From contig CM048843.1 of NCBI GenBank assembly GCA_026545765.1, positions 89,343,050 through 89,407,049 of the forward strand: a DNA stretch of 64,000 nt, in the 5' to 3' direction. Made by a program: the position numbers and the translations under genes. The notes beneath the pieces were generated by a model. It was not told the DNA's origin. It worked only from the letters and a program-made list of their open reading frames with translations, and made no database searches. Below are positions 1 to 13,960 of this stretch, in pieces. Origin of the DNA: Plantago major. Lineage: Eukaryota > Streptophyta > Magnoliopsida > Lamiales > Plantaginaceae. The stretch's first letter is position 1; each line of letters starts with the position of its first letter.

Positions 1-173
1 CTAGAGACGATCTGACCTATGTTATCAAAAAAATTATCCATGTTATTAATTAAAACGCCTATATTGTTAATTAAAACGGCTAAATGTGTAATATGAAAAA
101 AATACCAATGTTGAGAACAGACATTTTAATTAATAACATTAATGATTTTTGTGACAACATAGATCGTCTCTAG
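1..173. mobile_element. Palindromic MITE, left end at or before window edge
   Basis: The first about 50 bases, starting CTAGAGACGATCT, match the reverse complement of the last about 50 bases, which end AGATCGTCTCTAG, with a few mismatches. This gives long terminal inverted repeats around a short AT-rich core and no coding capacity, typical of a MITE. The left target duplication cannot be seen because the element touches the window edge. The family is not recognised. Confidence 0.6.
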
Positions 174-2480
174 ATAAATTATCATGAGACTGTCTCTTAG
201 GAGGCTTACTCGATATTATTAATAAACCTTCAAAGTTACTGTTAAAGGGAAGTATGTCATATCAGAATTTCAAATACACACCATCCAGGGGCGAAGCCAG
301 GATCTCGTCGTACGTAGGGCTAAATTAATTTTTTTCTTCAGTAAATATAAAAACTGACAATTTTTTTATTGGTGAGGATAAATATTTAACAAATTTATGA
401 ATAAAATAACCTAATCTTATTGAAATCATCATGTTTATAGTACTATAATTTAACAAAAGATGGGTAGGGCTATGTTCAAAATTTTCTAAAAAATTCATAT
501 ATAATTTTATTTTTTTTATAAACAAGGGTGGGCCCACCCTTTCTACACACAGCACTACCCCTGACACCACCTCTACACAGTTTGGTTCACATTAATTCAT
601 TTCCGATGTAAACTAACCATCTAGGTCGGAGTATCGAATCCTATTCAACATATATTTACTTGTCTACCATTTCTCGTAAATTGAGACATCAAAGGAAGTC
701 GATAAGATTAGTTGAAGTACCCACATCGTTAAGTATTTTCGCTTAGATAAAACTCCCACGCTACTATGCACTCCATACTAAAATCAACCCAGTGTGATAG
801 ATCTACATCCTCACATTGTATCTGAGACATTTTGATGATGTCAAAAACCAGATGCATAAGATTAAAAGGAACAGATATCGTACCAACAGTGTAAGAGTAT
901 TTCTATATCAGTCATTAATAATCTTGCCGGCTAAATTATTTCAGGTTTGACAATGCATTCACTAGTTACGACTATTAAAATTTCAACTATTCCGCCAGCT
1001 TTTGGTAGCTCATAGTTTGAAAATGCCCCGGGACCTATTACAGTACTAAAGTCAATATCTTGGTACAAAGCTTAATGATCCTGTACCTGCTGCCGATGCT
1101 TTATACGATATTATTGATTTACAAGACCAAGATCAATTAATAAAACTTGCATTCACATGTGCCATTTGAAGAACTCCAAGAGAATTTCAATAGTACTTGT
1201 ATAGTTGTATATAGCCTGTAAATTGAAAATAGTGGGCGTCACATATATTAGGATGTTAAATCTTAGTGAGGCAAAGATGCTTCTGTAAGTAATTTAATAC
1301 TGATTTTCATGATATACAATCTTCCAATCTCTCGAGATCGTATATACATCTTCAAATATTGAGTGTCTGTTTAGCTAATGCTTCCATATGTAATTTAATA
1401 CTGATTTTCATGATATACAATCTTCCAATCTCTCGAGATCGTATATACATCTTCAAATATTGAGTGTATGTTTGCCTAACAATTAAAATTGAAAAAACTT
1501 GATTAAAAACACACATTTTAACTTAATTTTCTTGATTTTAATTGTTAATCATTCTTTTATTATTAAACATGTAACGTGTATAGCTAAACATGCGATATTT
1601 GTATACAATACATAATATTTCGGAAATATACATAGATAACACTAGCGGTCAAACTTGGTTTCCGGCACAACTATTCGAAAAAGGTTGGTTAGGTACAAAC
1701 GCAATACAAGCCAAAGGAGCTAAACCACAAAGTGAATTAAATTCCAATCATTACCAGCACACTGAAAAGAAATGGAAATTTTGCTTCTAATGATGGACTG
1801 CATAATAATTATTAACAAAGTGCTAGTGCATTTCCCTCAATTTCACACAAGGTCGGACCAGAAGAAGGGGATATAGTTATAGTAGTGTGGCGAACGTCCC
1901 ACCAAAATTTGCGGAAAAGAAAAATTGTATGTAATATTATCCATAATAAAGAATTCCGTCTAACCTCTAAGATAATTCCAGCGTATATAACTTAGACCCT
2001 TGAACTTGAAATCCTGAGTTCGTCCTGATTGCATGTGTGCCTTCATTATACATACAGGGAGACCAATGTCTCTTTTCAACTTCACATATTTTACTCAGTA
2101 ACTTGAGAAAAATTTAGTACTTCAATGCACCTACATCCTACACTCTCAAATTGTATTTCTATAATCTGCACCCATCTAAGTGAAATGATCTAGTCAAAGA
2201 TAGTCTCGTAAAGAAACGAACTGAAAACAAATTCAATGACCTTCAGATCAAGAAACCAACTACTGACTGAGAAAACTCGGCACCAACAAAACGAGAGCCA
2301 GCTTAATTTACTGTGACTCGTACGAGACAGCCTAGTTGTGCAAATTTGTATAAATACAGCTCTGCCAGAAACTATATATACCAAAAGAACTGGACATTAT
2401 TCCAAAAGTGCCTCATAAAACCTGAATATGAGCCTTGAAATTGCAAACTGGACATACTGTACGGATCTGGTTAGGTTGTC
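174..2480. other. Spacer and probable 3' flank of the NOT3 locus
   Basis: No gene is supported here. Bases 184-208 carry a GAGACTGTCTCTTAGGAG motif that also occurs, inverted, at the end of the MITE near 58066, so this is probably one end of a related element. The last few hundred bases before 2481 would be the 3' UTR of the minus-strand NOT3 locus. The short open frames here look random and have no recognisable domain. Confidence 0.4.
1277..1478. repeat. 101-bp tandem duplication
   Basis: Two head-to-tail copies (1277-1377 and 1378-1478) are nearly identical from the shared TAATTTAATACTG core through ATATTGAGTGT. The differences are concentrated at the junctions. The near identity suggests a recent local duplication. 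No coding content. Confidence 0.85.
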
Positions 2481-5400
2481 CTATACTACTAGTTCGTCTT
2501 CAAGATGGTTGTATTCAAACGTGAACTCGGTCTTGATTCTCTGGCACCTGAATAGAACACAAATAGACAGGCTCAGCAAAACAAGGAATCTCTACCGAGA
2601 ACTGAGTAAATTGTATTTGTATTTGCCATGCAAAACATACACATGAAAGAATAAGAGACTACCAACTAGAGTCTGTAGATATTCATATCAAGTTTCCTTA
2701 GAACAATATCCTAGATGTTGAGATCATGGGCTATATGTTAAGAAACTTGTGGTGGGTGTTGTTCGATTGGAAGATACACATTAGTAGCTGAGGGCGTGAG
2801 CCAAATACGATATAATGGGGAAATGAGGAAATTATGTACCTAGGTTAAGCCCAATGTTGATTCAGCATCAAATAATGAAACGTTAAGGGAGTTGTAAAGC
2901 AATTATAGCATATGCATAAACAAGTGATAACTGAACGGGTAAAGGCAGGATGTTAACGAATTTGTAATCTCTACACCTACTTGCCCAGACACTACTACCT
3001 TTCTACACTCGAATTAGAAGACCAAGAAAGAAGAAGGCTCCCTTTATGTTCATCAGTTGCATTTGACAACGTATTACAACAAGAAGGTGTTATGACAAAG
3101 TATCATATGTGTATGGTGGGTTAATTTGGCTACAATAAAATAGAAGCCCAATTTCCAGGCATGATTAAAAGCACAATGGATGAGTCCTTTTCGGAATTGG
3201 GTTTAGAACATCAAATCAAGAAAAACATATAGACAAAATGACAAGAACATACCATCCATGTTGTTCATCACTGGCAATATGGAAATCAAAGTACACGTAG
3301 GTTCCCTGTTCAAAATCATCTGTGGCAACTTTTGGCTCCTCGTGCCGTTGGAACCACGTGTTGTATTTTCTGTGGAATCTACAAGACTGCCTTTTCAATT
3401 CTTTAGCAGCCAGGTATTGCTGATAAGTACTCTGCAGTGTAAGAGTTAGCATCAGAACATCATGAAGTCCTCGTGTTGCACCCCTTTAAAAAAAAAAAAA
3501 AGGTGTATCAGGCAGCTCAAGAATAGGTTGCAAAATGACCTGTTGGTAGTAAAATGAAAAGAAGTGTGTGTCAGTGCCACAGGTATCTGCACCAAGCCGT
3601 TCCCATAAGGCAGGATTGTTGACAATGGGTGCTTGGATTTGAGGATAGCTCATAGGAGTCAGCTGGATTTCTCTGCAATTAGATCCAGAAAGCAGTGAGA
3701 CTTAATATCAAAATGCTGGGAAACAAAGTCAATAATAAGCGCACCACATACAGGAGCATAGGTCTTTGGACGTTCAGAATCTTTGGGTTGTGGAAGTCTA
3801 CAGGAGCATGTGCAAGTTGTATAACTGATCATGAGTTCCCTCAGAAATGCCCGTTGATGCATTGATATTATTACCAATTGCACCAAGATCAGATACACTT
3901 CTTCTACCAATGACGCCAAGATTTCCAGAGGACTGATTGGGTTGCAAAGGTTCACCGGGAGATAAGCCAATGTCCCTTGTAAGCGAGCTATCAGTGGCTC
4001 CAGCCTGCTTATAAACAAGAATTCGATAATCACATAAATGATGTCATAGATAATTAACTATGAACATGATTTTACAAGACTAGGTACTACTCCCTCCTGT
4101 TATAAATGAAGTTTTGGCTTATTTATTATTTGCAAAACAAATAATATTTTGCCTTTTTGCCCTCTTAATTCCATATTATTACCGTTGATTCACGCCAAGT
4201 CTCACCTTCCTCACTCTTGACTCCACATAAACTATAGCCAACTGTCATTATCTACGGCCAATATTAGCAAAAGAGTCTCCCTAGAAAGAACCTAATGCTG
4301 TAAGATGGTCCGATTCCTGAAGGATCAATTTAACAACTAAATCCTTAGCAATAACTCCGATAAGAATGTAATGATTCTGATTGTGTGCTTAAACAGCGCA
4401 TGAACTTCCAGTGAGGAATTCAAAAGTAGGAAAACAACCTGACTCTGATTAAAACTCTGAATTCATAAAGGAAGATAATTTAGAGTGATACTGACTGCCT
4501 TTAGGACTTGATCTCCGGCCAAAACCATATACCATGAAGATTTTCCTAACAATGGGTCTCTTACTAGAAGGGGTAGAGACATAAATACAGAAATGGAATA
4601 TGAATATTGAACAGATATCCGATACATACAGTACTGTCTAGCACGTAAGAAACTTTTGAGTCGTTTTGTGGCGTGTGATTCTTCCAGGGCCCAGAGCTTG
4701 GACCAGATTCTCTAGATGTGTCTTCCGTAAGGGACTGTGGCTGCTGTAAAACGTCAACTTTTGCAAGGCCAGTTTTTGCACATCCGTGTCCATTTGATCA
4801 TTGAATTGGAATAAATGATTTTGAAGTAAATTTACAAAATTTAACAGAAGATTCTCATGCACTCATGATTTCAAACACTACATGCATGGCCTGCCATGCT
4901 GTATCCAACATCATAACACATCAGACAGATTTCTTTCGACAGTTCTGCTGTCAGGCAAATTCTAAGGCTAGAAGTAAATCAATACGAAACAAATTCCCAG
5001 GGAAAGAAAAATCTATTCTAACAAGCCAAAAGTATTGAGTGTTTGACAGTCAGAAAGGCAAGTCTATCCTAAAATTCACAGACGGAGTATTGTTTCTGAG
5101 AGAAAGGTTGCTTTTCTTATTTCCTTCCTGGTATTCTATAATTCAATAAGGCAACGAGACTGAAAATAGAGAAACTTCTTCGCTGCAGCTCACCTTCGTT
5201 ACGTATTCTCATCAGATTTACATATATCTGAATGGATACTTAAATGAGTTTTTTTTTCATATATTGATAAGGATTCCTGATGGCACAATTAACCACATGT
5301 GCGCCTCTCTGAGTTGCTAACTTGGTCACTTTCTTTAGATCACAGAATCATAAATTTGTAACGGGAATAAACTATTGGATGAAATAAACTTACGGTATTA

Positions 5401-8400
5401 TGCACGAGATTTGGAATCTAAAAGGCTTATTTGTTGAGTAACTTACCCATTCAATATTTTGATCGAGTGACTGTTAATAAACACTATGTGGCAGACTGGC
5501 TTATTCCTAAAATCAGTGCTATTGTTAGTCCATTTGAACGCTCTTATCGACTGTTTCAAGTAGTTAACATTACAGCTACGATCTAAAGAGACTGCACCTC
5601 AGTTTTCAGTGTTTTGGAAGATCCCAGATTAATCTGCCCCCTGTTCAAACTGGAAATCTGGTTTTGGATAGGTGGTAATCACGAGCTTATTTCAACATTT
5701 TGAGATCAATTGTTGCAACAGTATAGAAAACTGGAAGCTACTGCAAACACCACTTAATTTATCCAAACAGAGAAAAGCAGCAACTTAATCGCAAAGCTTT
5801 ACTATTTCCACTTCCCTCACATTCTCTTGTGTCTTTGAAAGACATATTTCTGTGTGTACTTTGACATCTTTATGTGTATTTACTCCAAAACATGCAGATA
5901 AAGCTTACAGCTGAGCACTTAAAGCTCCACAGATCAGATGCCATGTATGTTCTGCCACAAGTCTAATTGAGAATTACAGCACATAAAAAGGGAGCAACAT
6001 TACCAGCCTCCATTGACGTCATGGCCATGATTTGCTGATTCGATGGTTGCTGAATTGCACTCTGTTGTGGCTGTGGTGGAGCAGATGATGCAACATTGTT
6101 AAATCCTAGAGCTTGGACTGGAATCACCATTGAGCCAGATGTACTCTGAGCATTGAACTGGGAGAGTTAATGTCCAACATGTTTAAGATCATGGACAATT
6201 CAAAGAACTTTTGCTGTAACAGAACAAGAAAAGATAGACAGACTAATGTAATATTGGGATCCTTGTGTGGAGAGTATTAGTCTCTCAATTGCACACAAAT
6301 GACGTATGGGTGTCAGTTGCAACACTATGATGCATTAAAAAACTGGAGAAGGCCGAAGTGCAATTATAGGGGGGTGGTGGTTATTTATCTCCCTAAATTT
6401 GGATGCGACACAAAAAGAACAGCTCCCAATTTTCAATTCTCAGTGTTTTTCCAAAGAAGTACTCAACGAGTTTAAACCCTTTCATTCATCCTTCCTGCCT
6501 TAACCAAAACAATGCAGGGAATGCTCAACATTCATGGCTGACGTTCTCTCTTTCAACAGAATAAAATCTAAACGAAGTCCTCGTCAAAAGAGTTCGATAT
6601 TACCTAGAGTTTATAGAATGTCAAGTTCAGAAATAATATAATGAGAGAGAAAAATCAAATGCCAAAATAGCGGTTCACAGACACACATGATACAAAACCA
6701 ACAACAATAACCAAGCATTTATCCCAATTACATGGAGTAGGCTATATGAGCCAAAAAAAATCACGCAGAGATAGGAACAAGTGTCGGTCCACCTCTAACT
6801 CATGCAGAAGGAGCAAAACACTCATGTAAACAACAGAGAAAAACATTACCTGCTGCAACAGAGGGTTCTCTTGCTGTGCCAAGAACTGCTGGCCCCCAGC
6901 AACAGAAGGCATATCTCGAGGATTTGCCTGCGCTTGCTGCTGTACCTGCTGAAGTCGCTGCAGAAACTTTTCTCTTTGATCAGGAGTAAACTCAGTTCTT
7001 CCACGAAAAGGAGCCTAATCAACACAGTAAGATTATTTCAAGATAATTAATCAAGTGTGGAAAGTATGGGTTCTCGTGGCTTGATGAAATTCTTTATCCG
7101 CTATAACACTGCCGCTATCATAATCCCCTATAATGACAACAGTCGCTTGCCATGGGAGGGGTTTGACTATAAGTTTTCCCAATACTAGTTATAAATTTTA
7201 CCCTGACGTTATATGAAAGGCTTGCCTCTATCTCGACATATTGATAACCACAACGAAATGCATTTTTCAGTGGAAGAATAATATGAGAAACATTATGGTG
7301 GCTCTATGTCACGGCCCAACATTCTTGCGGTCCAAGCCCAAACATTTTTAAGACCCAAGTCCAAGGAGGATCCAATATTCTCTAGAATTTTTCCAAGTCA
7401 ATGGAGGATGAAGCATTCTCTAGAATGTTCTTGTATATAGTAGAAGTTTACATAGAAGCTTGTAGATAAGAGGAACATAGTAGAAGGACATAGATCTTAG
7501 AAAGACCTAGAAGGATCTCCACCATTCCCTTAAGGAGGTGGATGTGTGTATATAAAGGCCATTGGCCATTCCATTTGAATCATCAAGCAAATACACACAA
7601 GCTTTCTTGCAAACTTTCTAGCTCTCTACACTACTCTTCTTACACACTTAGCACTTTGGTTGAAAGGCTTACTAGCTAGTCTTGAGGCGAACTAGTCTAG
7701 TGCCGCACGGGTCAAGGAGTTTCTATGAATCAAAGTTTTATCCCGTGACATCTAGCACTAGATTGCCAGACAGTAACCTTGATATGGCTAAAGCCTATGA
7801 GATTGTTACCCTTCCTTTTGAATTTGCTTGAAAATTTTAGTTATAAGAAGAAATGTGACCAACTGATTTACTACTATGAGAGTTTCAGACTGATAATTGG
7901 ATTCATATAATTCGCCAGAGTCATCAATTAAGCAGGAACGGTCCCTTGTTCTTTTCCCTCTCTGTTATAGCAGTTAGACAAACCCAGCAGCGCATCAATA
8001 TTGCTGGAGACGATGGCTAATGTGTATTAGCCAGAGCATCACCCGGAAAGACACATTCTAGTGGCTAAAACACATGGAATTTTTTTTCTAGTCTAAAAAA
8101 ATTAAAAAATAATTGTAAAAGGTGAGATTTTGGAAGATCTTACTGTTTGCATGATTTTACTTGCTCTTTCAAATCAAATTTAATTTTTTAAATACTCCAC
8201 CTCCATAACTTCATCTTTCACCCCCAAAATATCTACTTCCTCCTAAAATAATCTCTCAACTCTCTCCCATAGTTATTTTGTTCTCCTATCTTTCCCAACA
8301 ATTTTGTGTTACTATGTGTTCAATCAATATGTTTAATTGATGCAGGCGTGTTTCAATTTCTACGATTAATTGCAAAATTTCATGATTGTTGTACTTTTTG

Positions 8401-11400
8401 GACTTTCTTATTAATCTAGTGTATTATAATTTTCTAAAATGAATGTGATCTTCCCTGATTTCGATCTGGTCAAAGTCGGTGCACGAGTGATTGCAAGTAT
8501 CACAGACAACTTGGAAAGAAAGAATATCACATACCACTTCATTTTGGTTTTGAAACGGACTTCCAGGCCTCCAGGGTGTGCCAGAAGCCACAGGTGGAGT
8601 AAGAACCCTGCTGCTGCTGATGATTGCAGTATCAGGAAGATTTCCACCTTCGGCTGAGCCTAATCCACCACTAACCTTGGATGTTTGTGGTAACATAACT
8701 CTGTTACTCAAAGGGGATACAAGCTGTGGCACACCATTACTCTCTGATCGGTCATCAAAACCCAACATGTGTCTTTTAGCCATTTCAGAAGCCAAAGGAG
8801 CAACACCAAGTGTGTCACTGCCGGACATTGCATTGCCAGTACTGGGAAGAACGGCAGTAGATGGGGGACTAGTCAAGCTGCCTCTACTCATTGTGTTAAT
8901 TCCAGACTCGAGAAGAGCAGGTGAGGACTTGGGGCCAGCATAATCTTCTTCTTTTATAGCAGACAAAATAGTTACTGGAGCTGAAGTGATCGAAGAAGCT
9001 AGATTACAAAGTGGAGAAAGAAAGGAGCTCAAACACAAAAATACAAGGGATCAATTAGTGATCCAGAGTAAGAGCTTAGCAAGTTGCCATACCAGGCACA
9101 TCATGACTTGCTGACGGTGTCTGTGGTACAGAAAAATTGAGAGCACTACTTTTACGAGGTGGGGTTCTTGGAACTGAATCAGAATTAGTGTACTGAGAAG
9201 ATGATTCGTCAACTTGGTCATTTGCAGAAGCAACCTGTTGCATTGAAGTTAATGTTGTTGGCTGGAAAATATAGGATTAATCACACACATGAGCATTTAA
9301 CAAAGAGAAATAGTATTTCAAATAAGAAACCAAAATAAACAAGTTAAAGGTCGAGTTCATCATGCAACGTACTGGAACTTGTGCAGGTGTGACAGCCTGT
9401 GAAGTTTTCGTACTTGAAACTGCACCGGTAGTACTGATGCCCTGCCCATAATAAAATTAGGATCATGTATCTGATGTAGTATTTTATTCACATCTTAAAA
9501 TTCAAAATAAAGAAAAAAAATGTATGAGGACATAGCTGACCAACTGTAGAAACATAACTCCTAACAAATGAAACGTAAAGAACCGACGAACATTTACAAA
9601 TCCTATTATTTATAGACACATACACGCAACCCCACCACCACCACCCCGTCCTCTAACAGAGACACCGACACTGTCACACGCCATTAGAAAAGAAGACCAA
9701 AGTAACAAAAATAAATTGACTCAAAACTCAGTTTGAAAAAAAATGGTCGGGGGGGGGGGGGGGTATTTACCTTGACAACAATTGGAGGGACAGTTGTAAC
9801 TAGATCTTCGAGTGACTCCACCTTATCCAGAGGTAACGTGCTGTACAGCTCATCAACATCACTAAATTCATCAAAGTCGTCCTATAAATTACAAGAACAA
9901 AACTCTTAGCATGCTGTTATTACTTGTTAGAGAGGCCATATGCATTAAGAATCAATGCGGCAACTGTAAACCAAATAGCATATGGAACAAATACTATAAT
10001 CCAATCCCATGAGAACACCTGATTTCTGTCAACATAGTCATCCAAGAAATCCTTTACGTCGTTAACTTCCTCTGGGCTCAGCTCCTCATTGTCCAACAGC
10101 CTTAGAATCAATTCTAACTTCATAATATGAGCCTTATGCCGAGTGATGGATGTCTCCAAATGTGTCTACATAAGAAAGGTTCATCAATAAATGTAGTACC
10201 AATGAATACAAAAAGGACTAAGATAATTCTTCTATCCAAAGTACCAGCCTTGGAGGTCTTATCTTCCCTTTCCTAACGGAAAGGCCCTCCATTTCAGCTT
10301 CAAAGCTATCAGTCTGATTTTCCAGCTCGCTGACCTATTCCAACAGCAATGTAAGCATCTTGATAAGAGCATGCAAGCTAAAATGAATGTTAACCAGAAA
10401 AGATAGTAATATATCCCCATTTGGAATATATAGATAATGCTTCAGCATGCATTAAGAAAATTCATTTACAAAAGTTACATTTAGAATGCAACAAACAGTG
10501 ACCAGCTTCATTCTTTATTCTTTTTTTAGAGGACATCAATCCCTGAAACAACTAGATTTCTGTGTAAATCCGCATAATTCGTTTTTGGTTTATTATTTTT
10601 GGAAATTTTCCCTTATTGTTTTGAGCACAGCCAGTAAAATTTTCAGTATCAAAGGATCATGAATTCATACCCATTTGCATTTTATACTAAGGGGTGGAAG
10701 AATCCTATGAGTTGACAAGTTCAGTTTGACATACAACAAACCATTTTGACTCTTGTCATACAAGACACCAACAATCCCAGTATCACAACACATACCATAG
10801 ACACCTTAAAATCGGATTGCATGTTTCTTCAAAAATCATCATTTCACCACAATTTCATTCTGATTTCTCAAGCATATGAGTGAAGAGAGATTGGAACTGT
10901 TACCCACCCTTGCTAATTTTGAAAAATAGAAAGGTCCCTTGATTCCTAGCATGAGAGTAGAATAAGAGTGAGTTATTGACAAGAAAATGGAGGAAGAGGA
11001 GAGAGTTTTTCTTTGAAATAGCTATTAAACCTATCAGGATGGTCCTAAGAAAAAATTAGGAGGTAACCACATGAGTTATCTAGTCACTGTAAGGCCTCAA
11101 GGCATTCAACTAAGTGTTTGCTACATTGGACCCACTGGGAGCAAGTTTTGGAAAAATGAAATTAGGAATTGATTTCAAAAGAGTTTAGTGAAGCTCCTTT
11201 AGGGGTAGCTCAAGGACTATAGGGGAGGATTGAGTATTTTTGCAGAGAAAAAAACCAATAATTTAGGAAATTATTTACTTGAAGGAAAGGCAGGAACTGG
11301 CAGAGGGCTAAGAATTCAAAGATTTATAGTAAAGAGATTTGAATGGTAAACAAGTCGCATGCATTCTTCTAGAAAAATTAGAGGAACACTAATAAACTAT

Positions 11401-13252
11401 GTATGACTATTGGCCATGCAAAGCCATAGGAGAGCAAGCCTTAAGTACCACAATAAATTTTCTTCACATTAGCAGGCATGAGATGGCGTGATATAAACAC
11501 AAAATCACCAAGTGTGTTGAATCAATCAGCTTCACTTGTTATGCTCCAGTCCATAAGGAAAACATAATAGAATAATATATATACTAAGACACAAATAACT
11601 CAATTAAGAAGATCGAATCTGGAGATATTTTATCATATGAGAGAGTGTCATGCCAGATAGTCTCTTTACTATTGTAACATCAAGTTTACGAAAAGATAAG
11701 AAAAAAAGTTTTGATATGCATACCACATTATTCAACCAATCTCTTGTCTCAGATTTAGCCTTTTCCTTTGGATCCTACATCAAACAGAATACACGTATCT
11801 TCACGTTAGAAGCCAGTAAGTGCAAGCCAAATCACCATGCTTGTAAACCTTTATTTTATGCAACTACATAAACCATATAAGGTGATAAGAGGAATTTTCC
11901 ATACAACAGGAAAGCGAGAAGCTTTTATTTCTCCCAATTGCAAAAAAGAAGCAAGCCCATACACTGTTAAATCTACTCCCAAATGATACCACTTGCAATA
12001 TATTTTTTCAGTTTCCACACCCTGACTGAATCTCACCATGATTTTTTTTTTTTGAGGGAAAATACAACAATAAGAGACTATAAATGGCTAGAAACCGAAC
12101 AGGGCAGTGTGAGTCTAACCGTTTTAGGCTGCTGGCCAAGGCCTTCTTTCGAGAATGCTTTTGTCTTAGTTTCCTTTTCACATATCTTAAATCGTTCCAT
12201 TTCACGCTCAATCTTCTTGCGTGCATCCATCAGAGCCTGCTCATAAGAGGCACTGACCTATCTCATCAAGTATAAAACGAATAAAGAATTAATTGTCAAT
12301 AGGAAAACAAAGGAACCGGCAAAAAAATTATACTTTAGCTGTGAGGAAACTAGTGAACATAGTTAAGGTTTTTAGTTTTGGATGACATAACATAGTCAAG
12401 TGATTAATCCATGGCATAAGGCCAAGTTAGATATATTTTGCCAGAAGGTACAATAATGATAATAAAAATTTGAAAGCACAGCATGAGTTATATCATGTAA
12501 AGGGGCAAGTTGCCCGATGCAAGACATAGAGTTGATAATAAGTCGAGCATAAAAAAAAGTATACTGCAATGATGATAGGCTATGGAAGCACAAGAGCATG
12601 AGTCGTATCATACAAAGGACTCTTTGCACATTGGTTATATATAAATTAAGGACTAGTGGCACAATGCAAGGCATAAAATTGCTAGTAAATTAAACATATG
12701 AACTAATTGAACTGAATGCCGCCAATATACAACAAAAACATACTGCATATTTGAGATCACAGATAACTATTAACAAAGTAAACACAATGCCATAGACATC
12801 ATAGCTAGGCAAACAAATAGGAAATGGAGAACAATGTCAACAGCAGTGTGGTCTAAACAAACACAAGGAATAGAGATGAAGTAACACGATAAGAATACGA
12901 TAAGAAAAGAATAAGCGTTGCTGTTTGTAAAACATACCTTCTTGTCCTTAATCTCACTGGACTGTATCCAGGTCTTGATTTAGTCTCTATATCTCTGCAG
13001 CTTCTTAATCTCCTTCTTCAAGTCAGCCTCGAACTTCTCTTTTTGGTTCAAATTGTCCGTGTCATAAACCTGAAGAAAAGAAATATAAGAAGCTGAATCA
13101 ATCTGGAAACAAGATTGATGTATCTCAAGAAAAAGTGAGTTTCAGCAGGAATGGGAGACCTTGTTCCAAATGCTATCAAATACGTCAACACCCTCTTGAA
13201 CTTTCTTGAGAACGCGATCGATCTCTCCTTGGAGCTTCCGACTTGCTCCCAT
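2481..13252 (-). pseudogene. NOT3: NOT3 (CCR4-NOT complex subunit 3), disrupted 17-exon gene
   Basis: NOT3 is a scaffold subunit of the CCR4-NOT deadenylase complex. Exons (minus strand, 5' to 3'): 13160-13252, 12938-13069, 12120-12257, 11724-11774, 10245-10334, 10019-10165, 9771-9881, 9373-9441, 9093-9261, 8535-8998, 6850-7014, 6004-6157, 4630-4757, 3752-4004, 3540-3672, 3253-3431, 2481-2547. The N-terminal Not3 coiled coil ([20 protein letters not shown]) and the C-terminal NOT2/3/5 box ([13 protein letters not shown], ending LEDELVV) are plain. All exon junctions have GT-AG and compatible phase. The frame is broken three times. An in-frame TAA at 12980-12982 (codon 61) replaces the Gln of the RYRDQIKTW motif. 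Near 3796-3806 about 11 bases are missing, creating TAG at 3798-3800. Near 3660 two bases are missing just after RNPA. Adding back 13 bases gives about 851 residues, close to the family length. A recently dead copy is the best reading; assembly errors could explain some lesions. Confidence 0.88.
7307..7750. mobile_element. Solo LTR in a NOT3 intron
   Basis: A 444-bp block begins TGTCACGG and ends CCGTGACA, a perfect 8-bp terminal inverted repeat with TG...CA ends. TCTA stands directly on both sides (7303-7306 and 7751-7754), a likely 4-bp core of the target duplication. Inside, a TATATAAAGGCC stretch near 7550 resembles an LTR core promoter on the plus strand. No internal retroelement domain is next to it, so it is read as a solo LTR. 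It lies in the intron between NOT3 exons 10 and 11. Confidence 0.75.
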
Positions 13253-13428
13253 TGCAAATTAATCCTAATGATAATGATCAAGCACAATGTAAGAAACAAC
13301 CTATCCAAAACATCCTAGCACACAAAACTCCAGTAAATCGTAACTAAAATCTCTGGAATACTCTCCAGTCAAATAATGAAAGCACATCAAAAGTAAGGCT
13401 AGGGACACACTAGGGATGTACAAGGGAC

Positions 13429-13706
13429 TCAATGCATGTCTTCCTACAGAAATTATCAGTTCAGGAACGAATCAGGACAACGAATGCAGCAACAGTGAAG
13501 TAGATGCAACAAGTTCGATTAAATGTGCAAATGATCACTTCACAAATGAGTCCCCCGGTGAGTAGTACAAGAAATAGGACAAAAGTGATCACGACTACAG
13601 GATTCAATGCATGTCCTCATACAGAAATAATCAGTTTAAGAACGAATCATGAGTTCATGACTACGAATGCAGCAACAGTGAAGCAGATGCAACAAGTTCG
13701 CAAACG
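13429..13706. repeat. Imperfect tandem duplication upstream of NOT3
   Basis: Copies at about 13429-13536 and 13600-13706 share CAATGCATGTC, the following ACAGAAAT(T/A)ATCAGTT segment and GCAGCAACAGTGAAG. They diverge by scattered substitutions and small indels. The second copy is also part of the inverted repeat that pairs with 15227-15507. Confidence 0.7.
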
Positions 13707-13955
13707 ATCGTGATGAAGACTAAGGAATGATCAGTTTCATGAGCACAGCAAATGATAATTCGACAATAAAATCACAGTAGCTCAGTTCTACATTAAGGAA
13801 CATACAATCAGCTCAAGCATTCAGACTACTGGCATCGGACAATTCCGTTCTGATTTTAAGGCTGAGGCTCAATTCAAATTACTAAGCTCACATTTCTGTA
13901 ATCTACCTCTGGTATAAAATCAATTCGAACTACTGCAACGATCAAATGCATATTC
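13648..13955. repeat. Inverted repeat, left arm (NOT3 5' region)
   Basis: This arm lies about 400 bp upstream of the NOT3 start codon and matches the reverse complement of 15227-15507 at high identity. It keeps about 27 bases near 13880-13910 that the right arm lacks. In the minus direction it probably represents the leader or leader intron of the NOT3 locus. Confidence 0.8.
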
Positions 13956-13960
13956 CTAGT

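Noticed and set aside
8411-9038. Plus-strand frames opposite NOT3 exon 10
   Set aside because: They are antisense shadows of a long coding exon, whose minus frame gives the family sequence and proper splice sites.
12980-12982. NOT3 premature TAA explained as RNA editing or stop readthrough
   Set aside because: Nuclear mRNA in plants is not known to be edited U-to-C in this way, and two further frame-breaking deletions make rescue unlikely.
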